A DNA stretch of 64,000 bases from Polytrichum commune (lineage: Eukaryota > Streptophyta > Polytrichopsida > Polytrichales > Polytrichaceae), in the NCBI GenBank assembly GCA_950295325.1, contig OX485808.1:19180527-19244526 (forward strand). The letters run 5' to 3'. Made by a program: the position numbers and the translations under genes. Shown one piece after another: positions 1 through 10,900 of this stretch; positions within the stretch are counted from its first letter, which is position 1; each line of letters starts with the position of its first letter. The notes under the pieces are model-generated. The model saw only the letters and a list, made by a program, of their open reading frames with translations, was not told the DNA's origin and searched no databases.

Positions 1-322
1 GTATATTTAGCATCCATCCCAACTTGACAGTGACTACAAAATCTGCTACGAACTCTACCTCAACGACTACAAAATTGCTACTCAACGCATGCCAATGATA
101 ATGGGAAATTGCGTTCACCATACCTTTCAAGCATGCAACTACCATTCAAGTATTAAAGAGGGAGACTCAATGAGTGAGTGAAGATCATATTTGAAAAATA
201 ATACATATTCCAAATTTATTGTTTTGTTCCCAACAAAATGCGTGGGCGTGTTCATGAGTGGGTTCAGAGTTTACAACACGGAAGCTCTCTATGTCCTCCC
301 TGATAAGTTCGTGGGGGGAAAA
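1..322. other. Left edge, no gene recognised
   Basis: This stretch lies beyond the stop codon of the minus-strand CACTA-type gene whose last exon ends at 323. Around 35-90 there are loose repeats of an ACTACAAAAT-like word, similar in flavour to the ACTACACAATGAC words in that gene's intron near 4.85-5.1 kb. A short plus-strand open frame at 191-385 has no recognisable motif and overlaps the antisense coding exon, so I do not call it a gene. Confidence 0.4.
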
Positions 323-598
323 TCATGCTGCTCTCAAGTTCCTTTCGTTCCACAGTGTGCAGCCTCCCACCACATCTTTCACTAACCATTGGTCTTCGTC
401 CTCATGTGAATATGCAAGTTTCACGTCACCTAGGTAAGCAGTGGTCACATCCACTTTGTATCAAAACTCCAGAATGACCTTAAAATAAAACTTATCCACA
501 CCCCCCACACTGCTGATTTTACCAATGGCCACCTTCCGTCTCTTGTTTTTCGGGCTCATCATATGCACGGATTGCCCAACATTGAACTGCACCCATAT
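323..598 (-). pseudogene. C-terminal exon, distal part, of CACTA-type accessory gene
   Basis: Minus-strand frame that continues the exon at 2551-2720 once the nested LTRs at 599-2550 are ignored; the two parts join in the same frame across the target-site duplication. It reads WVQFNVGQSVHMM, then a basic stretch, then KISSVGG and a KVDV..DVKLAY segment, and ends with TGA at 323-325. I recall similar C-terminal segments in plant transposon-linked proteins, where they follow the transposase region. An in-frame TGA near 464-466, after KVILEF, plus the LTR insertions show that this copy is dead. The family assignment is by recall; frame continuity over the insertion is directly visible. Confidence 0.5.
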
Positions 599-2550
599 TG
601 TCGCGCACCTCTCCATGAGGAGTGCCCGAAATTCCATGGGCACAAGGGGGACCCCGGAGTGACACCCGGGACTTGTGGCGCCGTTGGTGGGAGGGCCCAA
701 GTGATCCTAGTGTAGGTGAGGGCCCCGGGCGTTGGGAACGCCTCCCACCCACGGGGACTAGGAGGCACAAGGGTAAGGCCATCAGCTATGCGTAGCTCAT
801 GGCGTGGTGATTCTAGAATGCTCAAGAAAACCTCAATCGGAAGTGTGAGCTAGGAGTTATGGCCATTTGAGTGGGGCGCTGTCCCGGGACAGCGCCCTGG
901 TGCAGCAGTGCCTGGGAGTGATTCCCGGGACTGCCAAGGTTCAAACAGGCATAACTTCCCCAAGTCTTGCCCGAATGGGGCAAGTGAGGAAGCCATCGGC
1001 ATGTACGTGAAGCGTAGATGAAGATGGAGTGGTTGCTTGCTAGCATTAGACATCATACAAGGGAGTTATGATGGTCTGAAGCTGTTGGGGGCTTCTAGGC
1101 CCAGCGGCTAAGGGAAAATGTCTACTTGGCCCCAACTCTCGGTGGAGAGACAAGAGGTTGGTTGACGGTGGGGTAGGGGCCCCGTGTAGAGTCCTAGAGG
1201 CTTATATGGGTGAGGTGGTGTGGCCTCACCCACCCGAGGCCGAACGGCATGGCCTCCATGGGCATTGGCCCAATGTGAGGCCATAGTTGCCTAGTATGGT
1301 TCGGGTTGTTGTAGTGTTGCTCCGGCAACGTGATGATCAACATGGGATTGGACTTCCATGGATGGAAGTTCACATCTAGGAATGGGTTATCGATTAAGGG
1401 GTGAGTCCCGAAAGCAAAGTAGGAGGGTTGGTTCCCTCCTATGAGCTATATGGTCCGGGGTTGTCGCGCACCTCTCCATGAGGAGTGGCCGAAACACCAT
1501 GGGCACAAGGGGGACCCCGGAGTGACACCCGGGACTTGTGGCGCCGTTGGTGAGAGGGCCCAAGTGATCCTAGTGTGGGTGAGGGCCCCGGGCGTTGGGA
1601 ACGCCTCCCACCCACAAAGACTAGGAGGCATGAGGGTGAGGCCATGAGCTATGCGTAGCTCATGGCGTGGTGATTCTAGAATGCTCAAGATCACCTCAAT
1701 CGGAGGTGTGAGCTAGGAGTTATGGCCATTTGAGTGGGGCGCTGTCCCGGGACAGCGCCCTGGTACAGCAGTGCCTGGGAGTGATTCCCGGGACTGCCAA
1801 GGTTCAAACAGGCATAACTTCCTCAAGACTTGCCCGAATGGGGCAAGCGAGGAGTCCATCGGCATCTACGTGAAGCGTAGATGAGGATGGAGTGGTTGGT
1901 TGTTCTGATCAGACATCATACAAGGAAGTTATGATGGTCTGAAGCTGCTGGGGGGGTTCTAGGCCCAGCAGCTAAGGGAAAATGTCCACTTGGCCCCAAC
2001 TCTTGGTAGAGAGACAAGAGGTTGGTTGGCGGTGGGGTAGGGGCTCCGTGTAGAGTCCTAGAGGCTTATATGGGTGAGGTGGTGTGGCCTCACCCACCCG
2101 AGGCCGAACGGCACGGCCTCCATGGGCATTGGCCCATTGTGAGGCCATAGTTGCCTAGTATGGTTCGGGTTGTTGTAGTGTTGCTCCGGCAACGCGATGA
2201 TCAACATAGGATTGGACTTCCATGGATGGAAGTCCACATTGGGGAAATGGATTACCGATTAAGGGGTGAGTCCCGAAAGCAAAGTAGGAGGGTTGGTTCC
2301 CTCCTATGAACTATTGGTCCGGGGTAAGAGGAGCTATCCATTAGCATGGCGGAATGCGAAGGGTTAGCGACTCGTAACCTTTGCTAGAATTGAAAATTGG
2401 CAAGATTATTAAGGGACCTAGCAAGGGTTGCGACAGGGGTAGGAGGAGCTAACCATTAGCATGGCGGAATGCGAATGGTTAGCGCTCGTAACTTTTGCTA
2501 GAATTGAAAATTGGCAAGACTGTCAAGGGGGGCTAGCAAGGGTTGCGATA
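599..2550 (+). mobile_element. Outer solo LTR, split by an inner LTR (gypsy family A)
   Basis: A solo LTR begins TGTCGCGCACC at 599 and ends TTGCGATA at 2550 (canonical end GCGACA, one substitution). The flanking 5-bp target duplication is CATAT at 594-598 and CATAC at 2551-2555, one mismatch. Its own sequence is 599-1461 plus 2441-2550; the rest is the nested copy. There is no internal retroelement domain, so it arose by recombination between LTRs. It belongs to the same family as the LTRs of the chromovirus at 18526-25506. A 24-bp perfect palindrome centred on CCCGGG lies at 874-897. The LTR interrupts the final exon of the minus-strand CACTA-type gene. Confidence 0.85.
1462..2435 (+). mobile_element. 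Inner solo LTR nested in another solo LTR (gypsy family A)
   Basis: A complete 974-bp LTR from TGTCGCGCACC to GGTTGCGACA. It is flanked by a perfect 5-bp duplication GGGGT (1457-1461 and 2436-2440) that was created in the outer LTR; removing the insert restores the outer LTR's GGTCCGGGGTAGGAGGAG. It is very close to the 976-bp LTRs of the full element at 18.5-25.5 kb. It carries a TATA-like CTTATATGG in the segment GAGGCTTATATGGGTGAGG near 2060-2080. No coding capacity; open frames read through it are shadows. Confidence 0.92.
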
Positions 2551-2720
2551 CATACACCATCCACAAAACAATCAATGGCATACCTCATACAATGTAAGTA
2601 TCTAATTAGCAATGTGTCAGCAATCATGGCTTTATGTGGCACTAACCAATGTTTTCGTTGCCCTCCAATGTCACTTCCATAATGGACTAAAAAACCCACA
2701 CGAAACAATGCATACGACAT
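2551..2720 (-). pseudogene. C-terminal exon, proximal part, of CACTA-type accessory gene
   Basis: The minus-strand frame reads GGQRKHWLVPHKAMIADTLL, then RYLHCMRYAIDCFVDGV, and continues in frame into 323-598 when the nested LTRs are skipped. Upstream on the minus strand (2755-2870) is an 11-bp tandem array that I take to be intronic. The join across the duplication gives VDGVWVQFNV, which argues that this was one exon before the LTR landed. Exact exon start is not resolved. Confidence 0.45.
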
Positions 2721-2754
2721 TTATACGGTTCTAAAAATGTTCAAGGATGGATTG

Positions 2755-2870
2755 CTTAAGGATTGCTGAATGACTGCTGAATGAACGCTAAATGACTGCT
2801 AACTGACTGCTAAATGACTGCGGAATGACTACTGTCTGACTGCTAAATGACTGCTAAATGACTTCCAAAA
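2755..2870. repeat. 11-bp tandem array (TGACTGCTAAA type)
   Basis: About ten degenerate copies of an 11-bp unit TGACTGCTAAA/TGACTGCTGAA in head-to-tail order with a strict 11-bp period. It lies between the C-terminal exon and the FCP1-like exon of the minus-strand gene. Related 11-bp arrays occur at 6895-7010, 18367-18485 and 29794-29862, always in or beside the CACTA-type genes of this window. Confidence 0.8.
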
Positions 2871-3233
2871 ATGTTCAAGGATGGATTGCACAAACCGGGC
2901 GTGCAAGCAATGTTGTATTGCCTGATGTGCTATCCCATGTTTTCGCACTCTTTCCCCGCAATTCCATCCTGGGAACCACCTACGCATGCAAGTAAAATCC
3001 AAATTCAATTAATCATGGACCAACTAAGAGGAGGGGGGACAATGTTCATTGTGAACTTCAAGTTTACAACTCCACTCACCTCCTAGAGCCTCCACAGTAG
3101 TCTTTGCCATGTTCTTCAAAAATCGATTTAGTTCACACACCCCTGCTTGCATTCTGGATAGATTGCAAGTGGACCAAAAACTTCCAACGTCGTGGTGCAT
3201 ATAGAGGCCTTGAAGAGCTGGCCATAAGTTTTG

Positions 3234-3962
3234 CTATAAATAATCTTTGTCCTCAAATAAATCCTTCAGATTTGCAACATAGAAAGGGGAGGGAATGATC
3301 ACATTCGATTGTGGGTTGAAGTCCACCCTAGGCTCATGGAGGTCTATGATAACAGTGTTGGTAGCATCCCAACATGGCCATTTCTTCCAAACCTTGGTCA
3401 AGGGTTTCCCCCACAAAGAAACTTCATCACTCTTTTGAATTAACTCGCAATCCTTTGTTGACCACGTGAAAATTGGTATATGGCCTTCCAAATATGAGAA
3501 CACTGGTAGGATCTTCTATAGAACCTCTTCCATATACTCACTATTCTTTGTACCCTAAAATGCTATTTTAAACATTTTAAAACACCGGCCCAAGAATTCC
3601 ATCATCCATGGCCTGAACACGAACCTACGTGAGTAAGTTTTTTTGATCACACGGATGTTGCAGTTTGGATTTGGTTGAATCAATAGGCTGGTAGCCAGAA
3701 GTATATTATGCACATTGAAGATCAACAGTTTGGTTTGATTGTAAGGTTCTGCTATCGCATTCATACTAAAACTTATCGGCGGGCTCACCTGATCACCATG
3801 CGCACTGTTTGAACCACCAATGTCACATATCTTGCTTGGTGACATGATCTTGGGGTTTTTGCTCACAGATTCCGGAGATTCTCCCTTCCCTACTGACGCA
3901 AGAAAAGATGCACCCTTAGCCAACACAACAACGTCTCCGCCCTCTACATGCTCACTTTTCAC
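3234..3962 (-). pseudogene. FCP1/NIF phosphatase-like domain exon of CACTA-type gene
   Basis: Read on the minus strand, this region gives a recognisable FCP1-homology (NIF-type) fold: KLLIFNVHNILL at the position of the DxDGTL strand, then RRFVFRPWMMEFLGRCF, then FTWSTKDCELIQK, then WGKPLTKVWKKWPCWDATN, TVIIDLHEPRV and IIPSPFYVANL. Catalytic FCP1/SCP enzymes use DxDxT; here the motif is FNVHN, so the acidic pair is missing and phosphatase activity is unlikely. There are two in-frame stops: at 3555-3557 after KIAF, and about 50 bp further on after EYMEEVL. Frames 3555-3962 and 3234-3503 are therefore fragments of one exon. Upstream in the same direction lie the helical linker (4202-4760) and the transposase-like region, suggesting one multidomain protein. 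An independent captured host gene is possible. Confidence 0.6.
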
Positions 3963-4201
3963 AATTTGCTCCAGCCCTTTCCCTCATTCCAAACTCCCAC
4001 TTCCACCACTGATGCGCTCCCCACTCCCACCTACTTTCTGTGCCACTCCCCTAATTGCGTTTTCCATATTCCCTCCATTCCCCCCCCCCTCTCCAATATC
4101 TTCCACCCCACTCCCACCCACTGCAATGTTGGGAGGGCCACTGCCATGTTTTACAATCCCACCTACAACAACTCCAACTTCCTGCCTCCCATCATCCGGG
4201 A

Positions 4202-4760
4202 TTATTGGTTGCCCAGTGGCCGCGCTGCCGCAGCTCGCCTCTTCACACCTCCCTTTGCTGTCGTCCCTTTTTTGGGGGCCTTCTCGTTTGCACGGCCCTT
4301 GCTCCCCACCTGATTATTCTCTTGCGACACGGTAACCCCCTTCAACTTAGCATCTTTGCTTCTAGTGAACCTAGTACATACCAAGGGCTGGTGGTCATCT
4401 TTACTATGATGGTCTGTGTCATCCACCACATCTATTGGCAACGTAATGGAGGTTCCAATGCCAGCCGGGCGGGATTGGGCTTGATTCTCACACGTAGACT
4501 TAGGAACGCTTCCATGGATACCCTCGTTGTTGACTGCCGTGTTGGGCTCGCTCATAATGGTCCTCGACTCTAGTTTAGTCATTAGGCTCGTCACCATAGT
4601 AGCCAGGCTATTCAACATCAGCGTGTAAGCTTTCAGAGCTTGCTCATTGTTCTGATTAGTCTATAACACCTCAGATAGTTGATGCCTAAACTCGGCCCGG
4701 GTTAGCTCCATAGCAGCAATGCGTGCTGACATCCTTCCTGACAAGGCTTGCTGTGCACGC
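4202..4760 (-). pseudogene. Helical/low-complexity linker exon of CACTA-type gene
   Basis: The minus-strand frame contains RMSARIAAMELTRAEFRHQL and later NEQALKAYTLMLNSLATMVT, a likely coiled coil that is common after transposase domains in plant Ptta/En/Spm proteins. A lysine/alanine/arginine-rich tail follows and the frame stops at 4202. One in-frame TAG lies near 4662. The longer plus-strand proline/serine/threonine-rich frames over 3820-4573 are antisense shadows. The assignment rests on position between the transposase-like exon and the FCP1-like exon; the exon ends are not resolved. Confidence 0.4.
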
Positions 4761-4829
4761 CACAAACAAGGACTTCCAACCTTAGAATGGGATCTAGTTG
4801 GGGTCTGCCCTAGCATTCATTTGAATACA

Positions 4830-5110
4830 ATTTCACCACTACACAATGACACATAATCTACTGACTGCAGCTACACAATGACTTATTAAGCACTAGGTGC
4901 AACTACACAATGACTTAAATACAACTATCAATACACTGCAACAACGACACATGTAGCGGGATATACAACTACATAATGACACATAAAATACATGATACGA
5001 CTAAACAAAAACACATAAAGCATTGAATTATGACTGCACAATGACTAATACTGGCTACTGGAAACAACTACACAATGACACATATTTATAGGATACAACT
5101 ACAGAATGAA
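4830..5110. repeat. Dispersed ACTACACAATGAC words in intron
   Basis: The word CAACTACACAATGACACAT and close variants recur about eight times at irregular spacing. On the minus strand this lies between the splice donor at 5182-5183 and the linker exon, so it is probably intronic. It shares the AATGAC core with the 11-bp arrays of this window but is less regular. Confidence 0.6.
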
Positions 5111-5183
5111 ACATTGATCACTCCATACATACAACTGACCAGCAACCAGTAAAATGCACATGCAAACACTTTGTGGATCTTAC

Positions 5184-5335
5184 AGAGGAGCATGCCCCTG
5201 TCTGCTCTGATTCCTGCAGGTCCTCCGCTATTTCCGTAATCCCGGGACTTCTCTATCTCTTCTTCCTCTGTCATCATGAACACACGCTCAATTAGTGGCC
5301 CACATTTCAAAGTCACCAAGCCCAGCTTAACATAA
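5184..5335 (-). pseudogene. Short exon following transposase-like exon
   Basis: The minus-strand frame reads VKLGLVTLKCGPLIERVFMM, then TEEEEIEKSRDYGNSGGPAG, and meets a good donor (T/GTAAGATCC) at 5183. It lies downstream of the donor GTAAGTG at 5384-5389 that closes the transposase-like exon. The upstream boundary is approximate. No domain recognised in this piece alone. Confidence 0.35.
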
Positions 5336-5389
5336 TGGTGAAAGAACACTAGAAAATCATTACTAATCATTGCTAAATACAACACTTAC

Positions 5390-6189
5390 CAACTGCGCTT
5401 CTTTTCCAGCTTTGCTAGCCCGCCCAACGGTGGACTGGTTCTTCACTGACTTCCTTGCATTTGCCATTCTGATTGCCTTCTGCTCCGTTTCTGGTTTAAA
5501 CCACTACTCACAGAGATGTGCCCACTGACCGGGCTCAATGTAAATCGGGCATTGTTTCTTTCCCTCAAAAACCATGCCTTCATTTTAGACCTCTCAGTCT
5601 TTATCTACCTTTTATTGCATTCTTGAATCCCTTCTCTGATAGTTTGTTCCCAACATATTCAAACTCATTGTCTAGGGCATTCCTTAGTTTCTCAATGCTG
5701 CAAGGGGATTGGTCCTTCCACTCCACACAACTCACGTCCAATATCCTAGGGATCAGGCTCCTAAGTGCTTCGTCAAATTCATTACCTTCACAACCTCCAT
5801 CTATACCTCCACCCGCCTTGACCCTCACCTTGTGCGGTTTTTGCCCCACAACTCTCCTTGCATCCACTGACTCCTCTATTTCCTTCCTATGCGCTCTCCT
5901 CGCTCTCTGGCTTCAATGTGGGACCCTTGTTATGTGGGGCCGTGGGAGCTTGTTGTGGCTGCATCCAAAGACTAGGAAATTGTTGAGCCATTATCCATGG
6001 GGTGGGCTGACCCATCATCCACAGGCCATGTTGCCCCATCATCCACTGTTGTTGTTGTGTGGATGGCGGCGCCATCCATGGTTGTTGCATCCAGGAGGAA
6101 TTGGTCGGGAGTGCAGCTTCTAGTTGAGGAGGAGCTGTTATTTTTGGTTGGGAGACGTGCGCCTTTGTGCAAAGAACCAACATCATCAT
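5390..6189 (-). pseudogene. Ptta/En/Spm (tnpA-like) transposase exon
   Basis: The minus strand carries the hallmarks of the plant Ptta/En/Spm transposase region: LRNALDNEFEYVG, then KTERSKMKAWF, then YIEPGQWAHLCE, a WFKPETEQKAIRMANARKSV segment, and VKNQSTVGRASKAG. Upstream is a Q/M/W/P-rich stretch with repeated WMMGQ-like words (5887-6189). The frame changes at about 5870-5890 and 5560-5600, and a TAG interrupts the LCE*WF motif, so it cannot make one protein. The exon ends at a strong donor (TTG/GTAAGTG, boundary at 5390). En/Spm TnpA-type proteins bind short repeats in their own element; the 11-bp arrays nearby are candidate targets, which is inference. Confidence 0.6.
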
Positions 6190-6374
6190 GAGCGCATAAC
6201 TACATTTATTTCGATAGTTCTGGTAATTGTCTTAGGAATTTGAAGCGACATGTTACTAAACAAGAACCTACACACATGAAAACTGAATGAATTCGCAATT
6301 CTTCACACATTCACATCCAGAAACTATTGCATCGGATATTCTGAGATAAACCGGCAAGAAGGCATGGAAATTAC

Positions 6375-6509
6375 CTTTTTGGCTGGGCTCTTGAATATTT
6401 GCCTTGTGCGCCTCCTTGTTGCACTTGACCCTGGCAGATCCGAGGTGCCTCCTCGTAGTGAGTGAACATCTTCATCCTCTTCCTCATCTGCAAGTGGCTC
6501 ACCAACCAC
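6375..6509 (-). pseudogene. Acidic/basic N-terminal exon of CACTA-type gene
   Basis: The minus-strand frame has an acidic run (ADEEEDEDV), then a basic run (TRRRTRQIFKSPAKK), and ends at a good donor AAG/GTAATTTCC with the boundary at 6375. It precedes the transposase-like exon in the same direction. No domain recognised; the call rests on position, composition and the splice site. Confidence 0.35.
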
Positions 6510-6894
6510 ACAGTCAGGTACGTACGGACAGTTGCGGTGGCATGATGATCATGCAGCGTAGAGAAAAGTCACCGTGCAGAATTGTACCAAAATTGGAGCC
6601 ACTAGAATCCCCCGTGCCTGTTCAATCAGAAAATTGCAACGTGGTTTAGAGGGGTCGTTTCAAAGGGATCAGCTCTAGTGCTCAGCCAAGAAAAGATGTT
6701 AGTTGAAGCCTACAAACCCTTGTATATTGTTCCACCTTTGTGAATGCTGCAATGTCCCGGCTCCATGAATGCTGGAGCTCATGGAAAATGTCAGTTGGTC
6801 AATAGTCCCTACACAATATATGATGTAGGCTTCATATAGGTGCGGTTGGGACTAGGATTTAGGGAATGTATGGGTTTTGAATGACTATGAATTA

Positions 6895-7012
6895 CTACTT
6901 AATGACTAGTTTGCAACTAGTGGATGACTGGTGAATGACTGGTGACTGACTGGTGACTGAATGTTGAATGACTAGTGAATGACTGTTGAATGACTAGCGA
7001 ATAAATAGTTGG
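6895..7012. repeat. 11-bp tandem array (TGACTAGTGAA type), first CACTA-type element
   Basis: About nine copies of TGACTAGTGAA/TGACTGGTGAA with an 11-bp period, ending in GTTGGATTTGCAG. The same terminal word (GTTGGATGTGCAG) closes the intron array of the second CACTA element at 29866-29878, so the two regions share ancestry. No tnp2-like exon follows here. Confidence 0.8.
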
Positions 7013-7594
7013 ATTTGCAGACAATGACTAGTTAAAGACCATAAAACCACTATGACATACAAATACGACTGACCTATACACACTTCCATGACCACCATGG
7101 TAGAAATACTCTAGATCATGATTGCCATTCGCATTATTGGGAAACAATAGTGGTTAATTTGGTGATTGGACTAATCAATTTGAACCTGCTTTACTGAAAA
7201 AATTGGACCACTGTGGCAGTGTGGCTAATTAAGGGCACATATGTAGAGTAATAAAATGAAACTACTGCAACATATCACATAAGTATTTGCTAACGAACAG
7301 CTAAATGGGTAACATTTGCCTTCTAAAACACTATGAACTATGTTGCAGACATAGATCCAAATAATTCGACAAGCATAGTCTCAATCCAGAACTTAATATG
7401 AAAAATACAAACTATGATAATGCTAGTGTATCAATATTGAAAAGCTATAAATCCATGCCAAAAATTATATCAATATTGCAATATTGCAGACTTGCAAAGC
7501 TATATCTCCATTCCAAAAATTGTAGACCCCCTTTCCACTCACTTACCCATGTTCACATTTTATATCAACCATCGTCATGGTTGAGGACGCTCAC

Positions 7595-7730
7595 CTGGAC
7601 TGTACTCGTCCTCAGTCTTTGTCTTTACTGATTCCTCCGAACCCACCATGTCTTGAAGATCTTCCCGAGCCTCCAAGGTTGCAGTTTTCCGCAGTACTCT
7701 GTGGTTGCGGCGCACTCGTAGCCCCGGTGC
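7595..7730 (-). pseudogene. Possible first coding exon of CACTA-type gene
   Basis: The minus-strand frame reads RQAAPGLRVRRNHRVLRKTA, then TLEAREDLQDMVGSEES, and stops at a plausible donor (CCAG/GTGAGCG). Composition is coding-like and GC-rich against AT-rich surroundings. It could be the upstream exon of the gene running down to 323. No family recognised and the link is uncertain. Confidence 0.25.
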
Positions 7731-7834
7731 CGCCTGCCTAGCGATCTAAGCTGACTTCAGTGCGCCGAAGCTGTCACGCCTGCATTGAGCACAATGGTCC
7801 ATGGATAGCATGCAACAATCTCTCAATAATTGAA

Positions 7835-7901
7835 CGATATAAAATGAACAATACATAATGAACGATACAAAATGCACTATACATCATGACCGATACAAAC
7901 C
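7835..7901. repeat. 14-bp tandem array
   Basis: Four to five head-to-tail units of about 14 bp of the type CGATACAAAATGAA. Purely a short local repeat; no function inferred. Confidence 0.65.
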
Positions 7902-10900
7902 TTCATCACACCGCATTCTCAGCATATCAGAATCACCCCCTAAATCAGCTAAGCATCGCTCGCTTATGAGCAAATAAGTGTGTCTTCACTAAGCAAAAAT
8001 CAAGACTAAGTTGAATGTGGGATATTTTTGGAGAATATCCACTTTCCCCTGTCAAAGCATGCCAGTTGCCACATGGGTCAGAAAGGAAATTTAGAGGACA
8101 ATGACACCATGCAACAACATCTCAACACCATCAACATATGTCGTAGCACGGTGGTGACGTATTCATTAAATTAACTTGATAAACGCGTAAAACGTCACAG
8201 CCGCGTCAAGTTCGTTCCCACGAAGAACCTACGGTCGTTCACAACACAGAGGGAGGAAATCTTTCACTAACACACACACAAGAAACACCAGAAACTAAGA
8301 TAATACAAATCGGATTAAGAAATCCGGGATATTACGGAAATTATAGCACGGAAATTTCCGCCTTCCCGGTAGTGGACCGAGGTAGGGAACACAACACAAA
8401 GTATGGGCCAACTCCCACCCTAGAGTAGTAACAACAATAGACTCAGCGTCTCGAATCCATAGTATAACAACTATATACACTCCATTCTAAGATTCCTTAT
8501 TACGGGTCATGACTTCCGGGATAAGGTTTCCACGATAGAGGTAGCGGATTTGACCTGTATTTCCATTATTTGCTAGATTTTTGACCGTGTCACAAGGACA
8601 ATAATTCTAGTGTTTTAGGCTAGAATGCTCAGAGAGATTTGGTAGTTGTTCATCAGGATCTCGCCCTTTGGGTTGGTTTCTCCGGGTTGTCTCCCTATCT
8701 CCACTTCCTCCTCCACACTACTACTCCCTTAGACTGGTGTTATGATGGGGGCAGCCCTCCCTCGGGAAGGTGTCCCACTCAAGTATCCGACACGTGCCAC
8801 CCCCTTTGACGGGAGAAAAGGTGGAGGAAGTTTTGGATCTACAAAACCAGCCTGATCCGCTTTCCGTGATGGCACAGTTTCTACTATACCACACGCGGAA
8901 ACCGAATCCTTCCTCGAGAAAGGTGGAAACGTAACATCTGCGCTCATATCCTCACAATGGGTAGCTTGTGCTGTTCCACCGGTCACACAAGATAGGACCC
9001 AGGGTATGTTGTTTTCCGTGATGGCGGGGCTAACATAGGGATGGGGCTACCACACCTACCATCCGCGGTGGGAACCAAGCGCCAGTCGCGGCAGGTGCAT
9101 GAGTGTTCTAGACCAGTCCGTTACTGCTAATCGGTATGATCCACCTCCAAGTCACAGCAAGCGGAAGGCGTAAACCAGAACTCTCCCCCTACTATTGGAC
9201 AGGTCTATCCACTGCTGCTCATTGTCGGTCCCTAGTTGGACGGAGTAAGTGGGGAAGAACCTACCGTGTGCGCGGAACTCCCCTTGCCCAACAACCCCAC
9301 GGTGGGGTTCTTTCCCCTTGCTCGTCCAATCATTTCCGCCTTTCCGTGCTTAAGATTCCTCCGCCCATCACCTGCTCACACAGGGGCGTTTTAACCACAC
9401 GCACCTCGGGGTATTACTAACCCCCTGTCCTATCACGGAATACTAACCTAACTAACCTACACAGTGATAGGGAATGGCGGAAAACTCGGAAACCTCAAGT
9501 ACGGAAAGGAGGGACCACTTGCATTACACATGGATTTAAGACTCAACTCAAACCGACGGTGGAGTAAAGCATAAGGTCTGAATTGAACAAAAGAATGCTT
9601 GCATTGCAAAATGATGAGGAAAACACCGAAGTGCTCCCTCTTAAACCAAACTAACACCCATATGCCATGGTTTTCATGCTGGAAATCGTGGGCCACGTGG
9701 CAGTCCTGACAATCCACCTTATTGAGAGGTCAGAACCTAAACAAAGAAAATGACAAAGCACACAACTCGGGGCCAACTAACTACTTGCCCAAAACAACCA
9801 AAATGGAATCCTAACTAAAATCTACTCCCTATCCTTCCGCTTCTTCAGCTTGGCTTCCTTCTTATTCTTCTTCCGCCTTTCCACCTCGTTTTCCTCTTTC
9901 CCCCACTTCTACTATCTGAAGTGGGATTTCTAACATAACTTAATTTGGGGTTTTTAACTACTTTAAGGATTTTTATTTTTCTTCTCTCTTCTAAAGAACT
10001 AACCTACATTATGCCTACCATTTACTCCACCTATCATATTTTCCTACGTCCATACTATTCTTTTAACCTAAAAACAAGGATAATTGGAAAATCAATGAAA
10101 CCCGGGCCACGACAACATAGATGAACATAGTTCATCTTCATGAACTCAAGTATGATACATGCAAATTGGAATTCTAGATCCTTTCGCAAGTTTATGGCTT
10201 GATTTTTAAATGCATGTTAGTATACAAATAGTTTGGGCCATAAAATATTTCGTCCTGACCAATGTGGCATGATAGAATTATGGTGGCTTGCTCTAAAGAT
10301 CGTGTATGTTACAAGATTGGAATATGTACATAATGTATAATGATGTGACTACTTATTCTCTTTGAAATGCATTGGCTAGAACATAGTTCTAAAATACTTC
10401 ACATAATTACAAAATATATATAATACTAATGCATTTAGTATTGACAAAATTTCTGAATTTATGATATATTAAGTACATTTTTTGGTCGATAATGCAAGAT
10501 GCTTTTGATTAGTCCAGCATTGATATTAATTTAAGAACATTATGGTTTTCTATGTCCACCTCTGGGTTTAATCTCTAATTAGAAAAGAAACAAATATGTT
10601 CTATATATCAAAATGGAGATGCCATTTCCTTCAATAAATGTTCAATCAGACAATCAATGTGTTCTATGATTATGTGAAAACCACAAAACATACAATCTTT
10701 ATCATATTTCACAACACTAGAAGTACTCCCACTCCCTATTCAATCAACCAATATGATACTCATCCCTCCATAGATTGAATTTTTGAGGACCTACCTACTG
10801 TGATAGTACAAATGCACAAGTATGTGTGTGTGTTGAAGTCTTGAAATACAAGTAATTTAACAGCTTCGATGTAAATCCTTACACATTGATCGACCTTATT

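Noticed and set aside
3820-4573. Long plus-strand proline/serine/threonine-rich frames
   Set aside because: Antisense to the lysine/alanine-rich minus-strand linker and FCP1-like exon; composition is a mirror artefact.
8150-9800. GC-richer block as a retroelement LTR
   Set aside because: No second copy, TG..CA ends or target duplication could be found in the window.
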